A DNA stretch of 64,000 bases from Salvia splendens (taxonomy: Eukaryota > Streptophyta > Magnoliopsida > Lamiales > Lamiaceae). The position numbers were made by a program, and so were the translations under genes. The notes below the pieces were generated by a model. That model saw only the letters and a list, made by a program, of their open reading frames with translations, made no database searches and was not told the origin of the DNA. The DNA lies in assembly GCF_004379255.2 (NCBI RefSeq), contig NC_056039.1, forward strand, positions 19,791,883-19,855,882, written 5' to 3'. Below, piece after piece: positions 10,022 to 20,936 of this stretch (its first letter is position 1; each line of letters starts with the position of its first letter).

Positions 10022-13000
10022 AGAGATGTTGGAGGGACTCGGTATTAGGCCTCCGTGGGCAGCATTGGCATTTCGACGCAAGCTCAATTTTCCTCCACTG
10101 GAGCTTGGAATCAACCGGTATCCTGTTTGACAAATGTCGCCAATTGAAGATCGCAATAGATTTTGTAAGTCCAGCCTTCCAAATGTCATCGAGGCCTTGA
10201 ATTCTTGGTCTTTGTGAGCGTATTGTCTCCCAAGTCGTCGCGAGGGAGAACTCCCCGAGCCGAGAAAGTTTCCATCGGGGGACATCCGGTTCTCCCGCAA
10301 CTATTGGGGTATCAAGGATTTGTGTGATAATCTCTTGAGGCATTCCAGCCTGGTTGTGAAGTTGCCGTAGCTTAATCTCATCCCATGTTTCACCCCCAAT
10401 GTATTCCGAAACCTTGGTCGAAGGGGTGCCTCTATCGTCAAGGCAGAGCTCGCGAAGGGGGTATTCCCCAAGCCAAATGTCATCCCAAAAGTAGGCATCG
10501 CCCTGGCCGATCACCCATCTAATATTCGGGTTCGCTTGATTTCTCACTTTCATTAGCCGCTTCCATGTCGGGCTGTTTCTCCCCGAAGGAGAGGCCGCAA
10601 GGGGAGAGTTTTTGTGGCAATACTTGGCCTTCATGTACCTAGCCCAAAGGGAATTTTGCTCCCGGAACCTCCACCAAAGTTTGATACTGAAGGCCCGGAG
10701 GAATTCTTTGGTCTTACGGATGCCGAGACCCCCTTCAGAGGTGGGGAGGCAGATCTGATCCCACCCAATCCAATGCGTCTTTTTTCTCTCTGTTGACGAT
10801 CCCCAGAAGAAACGGGCCATCTGCTGATCCAATTGCTTAAGGGCCCCGGAGGTTGGTTCAATGGCCTGGAAGATGTGCAGCGGCACCGCTTCAAGGGTGC
10901 TTTGGAGTAGGGTAAGCCTACCTCCGAAGGAGAGATGTCGGTGGGCCCACCCCGAGATTCGGGCAGCAATCTTTTCCCGAAGAAACATAAACATATCTGT
11001 ACGTTTGACACCACGGTAAATAGGAACCCCAAGGTAAAGGAACGGGAAAGTACCTCGTGTGAAGCCTCCTTCATTTTGAATAGTGATGGCGCATCCTTCA
11101 TGTTGTTCGGCAATGTAAAAGTTACTTTTTGCCAAGTTGATCTGCTGCCCGGAGACCCTGGCATAATTCTCCAGGCAAGTCCGCAAACGCCTAAGAGGGC
11201 CCTCCGCTGCTTGTGTGAAAATCACAATGTCGTCGGCGTAGGCAAGGTGGCTTATTTCCATGCAGTGGCGAGAGGCTCTGAAAATCATCTCTTTCTTTCT
11301 CAAAATGAGCCTGTCTAGTTCCCTTGAGAGGTAGTCAGCTGCAATCACAAAAAGGGTCGGAGAAATTGGATCTCCCTGTCTGAGGCCTCGGGTGGACTTA
11401 AAGAAACCGGAGGGGGCACCATTGACCAGCACCGAGAACCAGCAGGATCCCACACATCTCTCAATCAGGGAGACCCACGGGGCCGGGAAACCCATCCGGT
11501 GTAACACTTTCAGGAGGAATGTCCATTGGACCCGGTCATAGGCCTTGGCCATATCGATTTTAACAGCGACATTAGGAGCCGGCCCACATCTCGAGAGCTC
11601 GTGGAACATCTCCTGTGCCAAAAGGACATTATTGTTAAGGATCCGTCCCTTCACAAATCCACTCTGGTTTGGCGAGATAATCATAGGGAGGAGCCCAGTC
11701 ATTCTCTTCGACATAATCTTTGTGATAATCTTGTTGACGACGTTGCACAAGCTAATAGGGCGGTAGTCGCTCCACGATTCCGGCACAGGCTTTTTTGGAA
11801 TGAGAACAATGCTTGTGGCCGTGACGCTACGTGGGAGGTAGGCGCCCCCGAAAACTTGGCCGATAGCCGCCACCACGTCCGACCCAACCCCAACAAGCCT
11901 GGTAGAACAAGGCCGTGAAACCATCCGGCCCTGGGGCACTGTCCCCGTAGATATCAAAAACAACATTTTTGACTTCCTCAGTGGATGGTGTCTCGGGTAG
12001 TGCCGCCACTTCAGCCAAGGGTGGGAGTTGATGAATCAAATCAAGGTCTGGCTCGGACAAAATGATAGGCCCGGCCAGTAGATCTTGGAAGAACTCCACT
12101 GCCGAACTTCTAATCTCCATTTCGTCCGAGATCTCCCGGCCACCCACATTGATCTTGTGGATGCGCGTGCGGATCCTCTTTTGTTTCACCCAACTTTGGT
12201 AGAATTTCGTGTTCTTGTCGCCCTCCCCTAGCCATCTTAGAGTAGCCTTTTGGCGCCAGAAGTCCTCCTCCATTTTGAGCAATCGAATGTACTCGGCGAT
12301 GCATCTATTGATCTCTGTCCTGTTCTCCGGGGTTGGCCTTTCCTCGAAATTGCTTTGGGCCGTTGCGATTTTCACTTCCATATCCCTGAGGTTTAGATGG
12401 ATGTTCCCAAAGGTCTCCTTGTTCCATACCTTTAGGGTTCTCTTAAGCCGTGCAAGTTTGATTTGGAAATTGAGTAGGCCTCCGGATTCCGTCGGTTGCA
12501 TCCAATCTCCCCGAACGAGATCCATGAATCCCTCGTGTCTAACCCACATGTTTTGGAACCTGAACGGCTTACCCCCGCTGTTATGATCTGTCCCTTTGCA
12601 TCTTACCAACACAGGCCCATGGTCCGAGGCAATCCGGGGCAGGTTCGTCACCCGGGTAGTTTCCAAAATTTGTGCCCAACGTTCATTCACAAGAATTCTA
12701 TCCAATCTTTCGAAGAGACCATTCTTGGCCCATGTGAACTCCGACCCATCATAGCCCGGGTCTAGTATCCTGCAATCCTCAATAGCCTCCGCAAAGTCCA
12801 CCATTTCAGCTTGGCGGTTTGTTTCACTCCCTACTCTGTCTCGTGGATGGAGAATGGTGTTGAAGTCCCCTCCTATCAACCATGGTGAGCCCTCCCAAAG
12901 TATGGAGCACTCCCTCAATTCATCCCATAAATGAATCCGTTCGGTTCTTGTACATTTTGCATACACCGCCGAGACACACAAGTGACTAGCTAGGCGGGGG

Positions 13001-13274
13001 GATCCAAAGCGGCCGGATAGGGCCTGATCCGTGTCTCTCTCGACCAGGAAGCTGGCCCCTTCCTCAACAAACACCCAAATCTTCCCATTTCTATTCGATC
13101 CTTGGAAAACCAGCCCCAAAGCCTTTGAGAACTTCTCCGCGTTGGGGCTTGTGAGCGGCTCCATTATTGCAAGAAAATGAATATTATGAGTCTTAATTAG
13201 TCTTTTAAGAACATTTTGGGTAGGCGCGTTAGCAACTCCCCTAACGTTCCAAAACAAAAAGTTGACAGACATGA

Positions 13275-15972
13275 TTAATGGGGAAGAGTCTTACCCGGTG
13301 ACCGTGCGAGGTCCCCCTGATATTCCACCATTTGAAGCCGTTCCTCTCCAATGTATCCCTCCTCATGCATGATCATGGGATCATCCCCACCGGCATAAAG
13401 GATGGTTCGGGGGCTCCCCTCTTTATCTCCATCCCCCTCCACGTCATCATCATCTTCTAGGAAATCTTCCTTCTCCATGAGGGAAAAGTATTGGTTGGAG
13501 CTTAGGACATTTCGGGCTGCTTGGGACCCTCGGCCCTGTGCCGCTCCCCGTGTTCCCCCTCTCCAACTAGAAAAAGCTCCTCGTCGGGAGGGCGTGTACC
13601 CATTCGTAGCCCCATGGGATTCACCTCCATGATGGGTAGAACTAGCCACCACTCCGACGGTTTTGTCGAAGGTATCTCGGCCATAGGAGCTCTCGCCCCT
13701 TTCATGGACACTTGCCACCGGAGCCGCGTCAGAATTACCATGCATTTCGCCCATGATGTCCGGGCCTGACCACTCCCTCGGCTCGGGACCAATGGCCGAG
13801 GATCCGGCTTTTGGCAGCCCTTTCGGCCCTTTGTTTTTCTTTTGATGTTTCCATTCTTTAGAGCTAGCCATTTCCTTTGGTTGTTCCGTTTTGTCCCTTC
13901 CCCCTTGACTCTCATGGTGTGGCTGTCTCGGCGTTACATTATTGTAGTTCCTCTTCGGGGGGCGTTCAACGTTACCCGCCGCATAACACACCTCACGTTT
14001 ATGTCCAACATGCCTACATTCCATGCAATATGCCGGGATCTTGTCCCATTTCACTTTTAGCACCGTCTCACGGCCACAAATATCTAGAATGAACTCCTCG
14101 GGAGGTGGCGTCGTAATGTCAATTTCAATGAAAATGCGAGCAAACGAGAGTCTCGACTTGTTTGCCGTAGCGCGATCCACTTGTATCGGGTTTCCAAGCA
14201 ATTTACCGATTGCAAAGAGGGCGGCGTGATCAAAGAGGTGGATTGGGAGGCCAATGATGTTACACCAAACTGCCGCGATCGGGGATTCACAATATGCATC
14301 AAAATCCGGGGACCACTTGAAAACCCTCATGGGGTGCCGATCAATAAACCACACCGGAGTCCCTTTCGGTCCACTTAGCAAACGGGCATAATCCGCCATA
14401 TCCTCGAATTGAACAAATATATGCTTAGCATTAATATACTTCCATGTAAATCCTCTATTAAATTTGATATTATCTAGGGCCTTTTGTATTTGGTATGAAG
14501 TGGGTATAGAGTGGGAGAACTTACCCACAATGGCGTGCCCAATACTCGAGGCCAGCTTTTGAACTTCCGCTCCGGAGAAGTAGATTGCCGGAATGCCATT
14601 GGAAGTGGACGCATAGCCTATATTTGGAATGTTATCCGGCTCGAACACTTTCGGCCCTTCGGTGTTCCGCGACATCCGAACCATATCCGCCATGCTCTTG
14701 GGAGCGCTTGTGTTCCGCGCGCCTTCTTCATTTCCTTCGGGTCGGGAGTTACTCAATGAGGCCTTGTGTCGCGCCGCCCACGCGTTGCCTAGTGGCTCTG
14801 ATCCAGCCAAGGCTTGTGGTCCACGGTGCACGCACACGTCGGCCATCGTCGTGTCATCATTGGCCGACCTCCCGTCCGCATCCGAGGTCTTGTTCTCGGT
14901 TGGCTCAGCAGCCTTGTTGGGGGCCGAGGGCCCAGTCGTGGCTCGAAGTGGTGTGGCGTCCGGTTGTGGGGATTGGCTCGGGCGTAGCCGACCGCTCTCG
15001 AAGGCATCTCGGATTTTGCGAAACCGGCCTCGTTCAAGGGGGGGGGAAATCCTCAAGTGATGGGCCATTTGCAACCAGGGGTGGTTCGGGGTTTGGTTCA
15101 GAGGACCATGGGAGGGCGAGGTCCGGTCCGGCCCTTTCAACAAGGTCCGCCGGCCACTTGTCTCCGAGGAGGGGCTGCACCACCATGGCGTCTAGCATCT
15201 CCGGCATGTCAAGGTTTGCTAGTTGCATGATGGAATCTTTCTTTGGCTGCACATGGGCTTCAACGGCTAGTAGTTCACCTGATGGCTCGGTTCGGCAAGC
15301 CACCAAACAACTTTCGGAAAGTAGGTTTGTTGTTGGCTCCTTTTCGAGTAATTTGACTTTCACATCCACCAAGGACAATTGTACCTCCTTTGGACTATCT
15401 CTCATGCATCTTGGACCTAGTGGTTGGTTGGCCCTATCTTTACCAATGCACACCCCGTCGCCGGCCGTTTGCTGGTCGGAATCCGGCGCCGCCGCGGCCG
15501 CCGTGGCTGTTCCGTCATCGGTGGAATACCCATCCTCCAAGAGGCCTTCTTCATTAGTGTTGGAATTCATGGTGCCCTTAGGGGAGGAGTTCCCCACTTC
15601 ATCCATGTGTTGGCTCGCCGGAAAGATGGGACCCTTGCATTTTGGAGACCCGATGGTGGGGCTATCTTCTTCACCGAAATCAATCTTCTTCCGGAGTTGC
15701 TTGTCTTCCGGCATAGGTGAGAGTACAAACCTTTTCCGACCATCGCCTTTGGTGGAAGGGGCCGGGGTACTTTTCCTCTCTTTCACGTTTGTTTTCAAGG
15801 ATTTCCTCGCCATTTTCTTGGAGGGAAGGCTTGTGGAGGAAGCCTCTTCCGACGTGAACGTCATTTGTTGGACCAAGGGAGGGTCCTCGGCCGCCCGGAG
15901 GACCATTTGCTGATCCGAGATGGTGCGGGGTTCCTCGGACCCCGGTGGAGGATCCGGCGGGTGTTCCGGCAT
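13275..15972 (-). pseudogene. LINE-2 ORF1, one +1 frameshift in a C9 run
   Basis: Starts at MPEHPPDPPP (ATG at 15970-15972). N-terminal basic motif RKSTPAP/GRKRF/PEDKQ, acidic Ser/Thr-rich linker, DUF4283-like domain (IGHAIVGKFSHSIPTS onward) and CCHC knuckle CMECRHVGHKREVC, then a Gly/Arg-rich stretch and SNQYFSLMEKED. The frame breaks once, at a run of nine G on the plus strand (15038-15046). The same site is C8 and in frame in LINE-14 (SLEDFPPLERGR). A single homopolymer length change therefore explains the lesion. Stop TAA, then two bases, then the ORF2 ATG. Confidence 0.9.
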
Positions 15973-16167
15973 GGCTGAAGGAGAGTCAAGACACCAGCCG
16001 CACCGGGGAGTTGAGCGGGGGTTGGTGAGGTGTGGCTCGAGACTGGTGGAGCGAGCCGGGGTTGTGGTTGTGGCCTTGGACGAACAAGGATGGTGGTCGG
16101 AGATGGAAGGAAGGTCGGCGTGGGGGGGGTGGTCGAAAGGTGGATTATCGTTCAAAAGGGAGAATTG

Positions 16168-16197
16168 CTAGAGAGAAGGGAGAGCATCTCTCTCTAG
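16168..16197 (-). promoter_or_regulatory. 5'-terminal hairpin of LINE-2
   Basis: CTAGAGAGA / TCTCTCTAG arms with a 12-nt loop, same geometry as in LINE-1, LINE-4 and LINE-14. The sequence beyond it (16198 onward) is gypsy-derived. Confidence 0.7.
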
Positions 16198-16201
16198 AAG
16201 T

Positions 16202-16531
16202 GAGTCGGGTTCCTATTCTCTAACCAAGAAAAATAACTTTATCCATGCAAAATGAACACTTCTTGAGAATGCATACAATGATTCTTTTCTTAAGGTGTCC
16301 AAAATAGCATGCACATGGTTAAGATGTTCATCCACATTTTTGCTATAGACAAGAATATCATCAAAATAAACAACCACAAATTTTCCAATGAATTTTCTCA
16401 AAACATGGTGCATCAATCTCATGAAAGTGCTTGGTGCATTAGTTAAACAAAAAGGCATGACTAACCACTCATATAGACCAAATTTTGTTTTAAAGGCTAT
16501 TTTCCATTCATCTCCTTCTCTAATGCGAATT
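16202..16531 (-). pseudogene. Gypsy-1 RT, C-terminal part
   Basis: Continues the RT broken by LINE-4. Reading leftwards from the 17-bp duplication it shows [21 protein letters not shown], then the catalytic [10 protein letters not shown]. The expected G of the PFGLTNAP motif is C. The frame slips by one or two bases just after LYA; the corrected frame gives [15 protein letters not shown] and then leaves gypsy homology. Non-functional fragment. Confidence 0.88.
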
Positions 16532-16618
16532 TTTATTTTTTTTAATCAAACACCCTTACGGTGGAGGGTTCGTAGGTCCCTCATCCCTATATTTCAAAAG
16601 TGGTTGAATACAAAACGT

Positions 16619-16642
16619 GGCCACACCCGAAAGTGGTGTGCC
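16619..16642 (-). other. LINE-4 3'-UTR hairpin II
   Basis: GGCACACC / GGTGTGGCC with loop ACTTTCG. Hairpin I lies next to it at about 16655-16705 with stem GGTCCGG/CCGGACC, a compensated change relative to LINE-3. Confidence 0.65.
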
Positions 16643-16772
16643 TACACGAAAATTAGGAGTAGTATGCGGTCCGGTTCCACAAGCCCGGACCTCATCATAC
16701 TCCCTTTCAAAAGGTAAAATACAATTCAACAAAAAAGAAAGACTATATATCCCTTTCCACCAAAACTCGAGC

Positions 16773-19700
16773 CTATTCTTCCTCTTCATTATGGACCCGA
16801 ATGTTCGGGATACCCATTGCATCCATCCTAATCATCGCTGTGAGGTGCCTTGGTGCCGTGAGGGCATTCATACGCCAGTAGTCATTTCTTTCTAATCCCA
16901 TTTTGGCGAGGAGATCTCCTGCTCTATTCCCTTCCCGGTGGATGAAGGTGATACGGGTGTCTTGTTGGCGCTTGAGGATTGCTAGTCGCGCCATCACCCG
17001 ACTAATATGGGCCGGTCCCCAGTGCGTGCCATTTAGGAGCTTAACCGCTTGTTGTGCATCCGACTCAACCGATATAGGCCTTCTGAATTCTGCGGCGAGC
17101 GTCAACCCGAATTGGATGGCCAGAAGCTCCGCTTCGAGGGCTGAGTGAGCCTCGAGTGGGGAGGTAAAGGCTGCAAGCATGTTGCCCTCGTGGTCACGAA
17201 CAAGTCCTCCCCCCCCCGGCTTTATCCGTTGCCTCCATGTATGCTCCGTCAGTGTTGAGTTTGATCCACGGTTCATCCGGCGGGTTCCATTTGACCACCA
17301 TCGCGAGGGGCCTGGTCCTTCGTGGCTCGGCCTGACTCGGGACGTTGATCTTGAGGCGGACTCCTTTCCAATGCTTCGGTTTGTAGGATCCATTGGCCAT
17401 GCTATTTCTAAGGAACATTTGCACTTGCCATACCACATTGAAAGGCTTAAATTGCACCGATTGATGACGACTCCTGTTTCGCTCAGCCCAAATGAACCAA
17501 AGAATAAGGTACGGCATCGCCCGGCTGAGGTGTTTCTTACCGGGTTGTTGGACTCTCCGTGCCCAAACTTCGAGCCTCTCTGGGATGGTGTCATTGATCC
17601 GGAGAGGTGGTGAAGATCCCTCGAACCAGGAGTCAAACTCCCTCCACACACCTCGGGCGCCAGCCCCTTGGATGAAGAGATGCTGCAGTGATTCGATGCC
17701 CGGTCTATGAGGGCAGCATTGGCACTTAGATGCCATTTCCATTCTTCTCCACTGTAGCTTCGTATCCACCGGTATTCGGTTGGAAAGGAGTCTCCAAATG
17801 AAGATAGCAATAGAAGACGTGAGGCCTGCTTTCCATAAGTCATCAAGGCCTTGGATGATAGGTCTTTGAGTTCGGATGGTCTCCCAAGTTGATGCTAGTG
17901 AGAACTCCCCATTGTGTGAAAGCCTCCATCTCGGCACATCCGGCCCCTCCGGGATGATTGGCGTGTCAAGGATCTTCCGGACGATGTGTTGTGTAAGGCC
18001 GGCTTGCGCTTGTAGAATCCGCAACTTGGCTTCATTCCAAGATCCATTGATAATGTAATCAGCAACATGGACAAGAGGGCCTCCCCTATCATCAAGACAA
18101 AGTTCCCTCAAAGGAACCTCTCCTAGCCATAGGTCATCCCAAAATGATATCTTACCTTCTCGCACCACCCAACGAATGTACGGTTGCGCCTGTGCCCGAG
18201 CCTTCAAAAGCCTCTTCCAGGTAGGGCTACACCTCCCCGAGGCTCTAGCTGTGAGTGGGGACGCCTTAAGGCAATATTTAGTCATCATGTACGTAGCCCA
18301 AAGGGAGTTTTGTTCCCGGAATCTCCACCATAATTTAATATTAAAGGCACGTAAGACCTCCTTGATCTTCCGAATGCCCAAGCCCCCTTCGGCCGTGGGT
18401 AGGCAAACCTGATCCCATCCTATCCAGTGCGTCCTTTTCTTCTCATTACTCGACCCCCAAAAGAAGCGAGCCACTTGTTGATCTAATTGCTTGAGGGCTC
18501 CGCCGGTTGGCTCGATCGCTTGAAAAATATGTAAGGGAATCGCCTCAAGTGTGCTTTTTATCAAGGTTAGTCTCCCCCCAAAGGAAAGGTGCCGGTGAGC
18601 CCATCCAGATATCCTAGCCGAGATTTTCTCTCGAAGAAACATGAACATATCCGTGCGCTTCACCCCCCGGTAAATAGGGACTCCAAGGTAAAGGAAGGGG
18701 AACGTACCTCGTGAGAAACCTCCTTCACTTTGGATTATGTTTGACCAGCCTTCATGCGCCTCGGAGATGTAGAAATTGCTCTTGCCGAGGTTGATTTGTT
18801 GTCCGGACACCTCGGCATAATGCTCAAGACATGCACGTAGCCTCCGGAGGGGGTTTACGGCCGCTTGCGTGAAGATGATGATGTCGTCCGCATAGGCGAG
18901 GTGGCTGATCTCCATGCTGCCTCGGGTTGCTTTGTATGTCATCTCTTTGTCTCCGAGGATAAGTTTATCGAGTGATCTCGAGAGATAGTCCGCAGCAAGG
19001 ACGAAGAGGGCGGGGGAAATGGGGTCCCCTTGTCTAAGGCCACGAGTGGATTTGAAAAAGCCCATCGGGGCCCCGTTGATAAGGATCGAGAACCAGCATG
19101 TCCCGATGCACCTTTCTATGAGCGCCACCCAAGGTTCGGGGAAGCCCATTTGCTTGAGGACTTTTAGGAGGAACGGCCATTGAACCCTATCATAGGCCTT
19201 AGCCATGTCAATCTTGATAGCAACATTAGGGGCTGGTGTACTTCTATGGAGCTCATGGAACATCTCCTGTGCAAGGAGTACATTGTCATTGAGGAGCCTC
19301 TCTTTGACAAACCCGCTTTGATTCGGTGCAACAACACTTGGAAGGAATGGGGCAAGGCGCCTCGTGAGGACTTTAGTAATCACCTTGTTGATCACGTTAC
19401 ACAAGCTAATGGGCCTATAGTCTCCCCAAGTCTCGGGTAAAGGCTTCTTGGGGATGAGTACGATACTCGTGGCCGTGAAGCTGCGGGGGAGGAAAGCCCC
19501 ACCAAAAAATTGCCTAACCGCTTCCACCACGTCTGGCCCCACAATGCCCCAACAAGCTTGAAAGAACAATGCCGAGAAGCCATCCGGGCCGGGCGCGCTA
19601 TTGGCCGAGATATCGAAGACAGCTCGTTTCACCTCATCCGCATCCGGGGGTTTGGGGAGGCCCGCCAACTGCTCCGAGGGAGGGAGTGGATGTAAGAGGC

Positions 19701-20934
19701 TGAGGTCCGGATCCACAAGCTCCGGGTAGCTTGGGGCTAGGAGGTTTTGAAAGAACTCAACCGCCGATTCTTTGATGGCCGTGTCATCCGTAAGTTCACG
19801 CCCATTAGCGTTAATCTTGTGGATACGTAGCCGAATCCTCTTCTGCTTCACCCAACTTTGGTAAAATCTAGTGTTTTTATCCCCTTCTTCCAACCAACGG
19901 AGGGCCGCCTTCTGACGCCAAAAATCTTCCTCCATCTTAAGGAGAAGGATGTACTCAGCAATTTGTTTGTTGACCCCTGTTCTATTCCGGGCCGAGGGGT
20001 CACCTTCAAACTCCGATTGAGCCAGCGCAATGTTCTCTTCACAAGTTTTGAGGCTGGCGTGTATATTCCCAAAAACCTCCTTGTTCCATCTTTTAAGCGT
20101 TTGTTTGATCCTAGCAAGCTTGATCTTCAAATTGAGGAGGCCCACAGCCTCCGTGGGAGCCATCCAATCTTCTTGCACCAACTCACCAAAACCCTCATGC
20201 CGGACCCACATGTTTTGGAACCGGAATGCTCTACCACCCCCGTGGGCATTAGGTAGCCTGCATCTGATGAGGAGAGGCCCGTGGTCCGAAGCAATACGGG
20301 GTAGGTTAGTGACTCTTACTGCATCAAACAATTGGGGCGTCATCTCACTAATCAACACCCTATCCAGCCTTTCCATGAGGCCGTTCTTTGCCCAGGTGAA
20401 TTCAGCCCCATCATAGCCTGGGTCCATTAGTCTGCAATCCTCAATGGCCTCGGCGAAATCCACCATTTCGGCCTGACGATTTTTGTCGCTTCCCGTCCTA
20501 TCTCGAGTGGAGAGGATTGTGTTGAAGTCCCCTCCAATGAACCACGATATTCCCTCCGAAACTTGGGCAATATCTCTCATCTTTTCCCAAAGGGCATGCC
20601 GCTCTCCTCTCGTGCATTTAGCATACACGGCCGAGATCATAATAGGGGTTGAAATCCGAGGACAAGTGAGCCTCCCATGTAGCAGCTGGTCCGTGTCATC
20701 CATCACAACAAAATCCATCCCTTCCTCCACAAAAATCCAAATTTTCCCATTGGTGTTCGTCCCCTTGTAGGACAGCCCCAACACTTTCGAGAATTTGTCC
20801 GGATTAGGGGAGGTAAGCGGCTCCATTATTGCAAGAAAACAAATATTATGAGATTTAATTAGCCTTTTTAGGACGTTTTGGGTTGACGCATTCGCGATTC
20901 CCCTAACGTTCCAAAATAGAAAGTTTAACGACAT
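16773..20934 (-). pseudogene. LINE-4 ORF2, one frameshift before RNase H
   Basis: ATG at about 20934 (MSLNFLFWN). Endonuclease at roughly residues 1-230 (GGDFNTIL, ASDHGP), RT about 490-760 (DYRPISLCN, KIDMAKAYDR, RGLRQGDPIS, LAYADD), zf-RVT near 1000-1090 (CQCCPHRPGIESLQHLF). RNase H begins at IKLNTDGAY. The frame is lost in a C9 run on the plus strand (17209-17217): eight would keep KAGGGGLVRD in frame, nine give a stop a few codons later. The rest of RNase H (ALEAEL, ESDAQQA, GNRAGDLLA) follows in the next frame to 16773. The RT motif that reads SGFVKGR in siblings is SGFVKER here, likely harmful. Confidence 0.93.
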
Positions 20935-20936
20935 GA

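Larger units (their letters stand above)
4763..13272 (-). pseudogene. LINE-2 ORF2, interrupted and frameshifted
   Basis: ORF2 starts at 13272 (MSVNFLFWN). Endonuclease and linker are open to about 11890, where a frameshift after APGPDGFTALFYQACW moves the RT into another frame (11890-10033). That segment keeps SGFVKGR, DMAKAYDR and LAYADD, then zf-RVT up to QHLF, where LINE-3 is inserted. After the insertion, zf-RVT continues from 5676 to about 5283. A further frameshift leads into RNase H (5290-4763), which keeps NTDGA, ALEAEL, EADAEQA and GNKAADLLA, that is all four acidic positions. Dead as an ORF because of two frameshifts and one insertion, although the catalytic motifs themselves survive. 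Confidence 0.9.
4519..16197 (-). mobile_element. LINE-2: L1-clade LINE split by LINE-3
   Basis: One minus-strand element in two pieces: 3' UTR, RNase H and part of zf-RVT at 4519-5676, then the rest of ORF2, ORF1 and the 5' hairpin at 10020-16197. The pieces are joined by the 13-bp duplication GAAGAGATGTTGG at 5664-5676 and 10020-10032 that flanks LINE-3. The 3' end lacks the terminal GATGAGGGACCC...GGTGTTTGATT block and poly(A) found in other copies, so it is 3'-eroded where LINE-1 begins. Its closest relative is LINE-14, in inverted orientation. Confidence 0.92.

Noticed and set aside
14585..15913. 442-codon plus-strand frame opposite LINE-2 ORF1 (a similar 462-codon frame lies opposite LINE-14 ORF1)
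   Set aside because: Antisense to ORF1 in a GC-rich region with few stops. Low-complexity Ser/Arg/Gly sequence, no motif; the sense frame holds the recognised domains.
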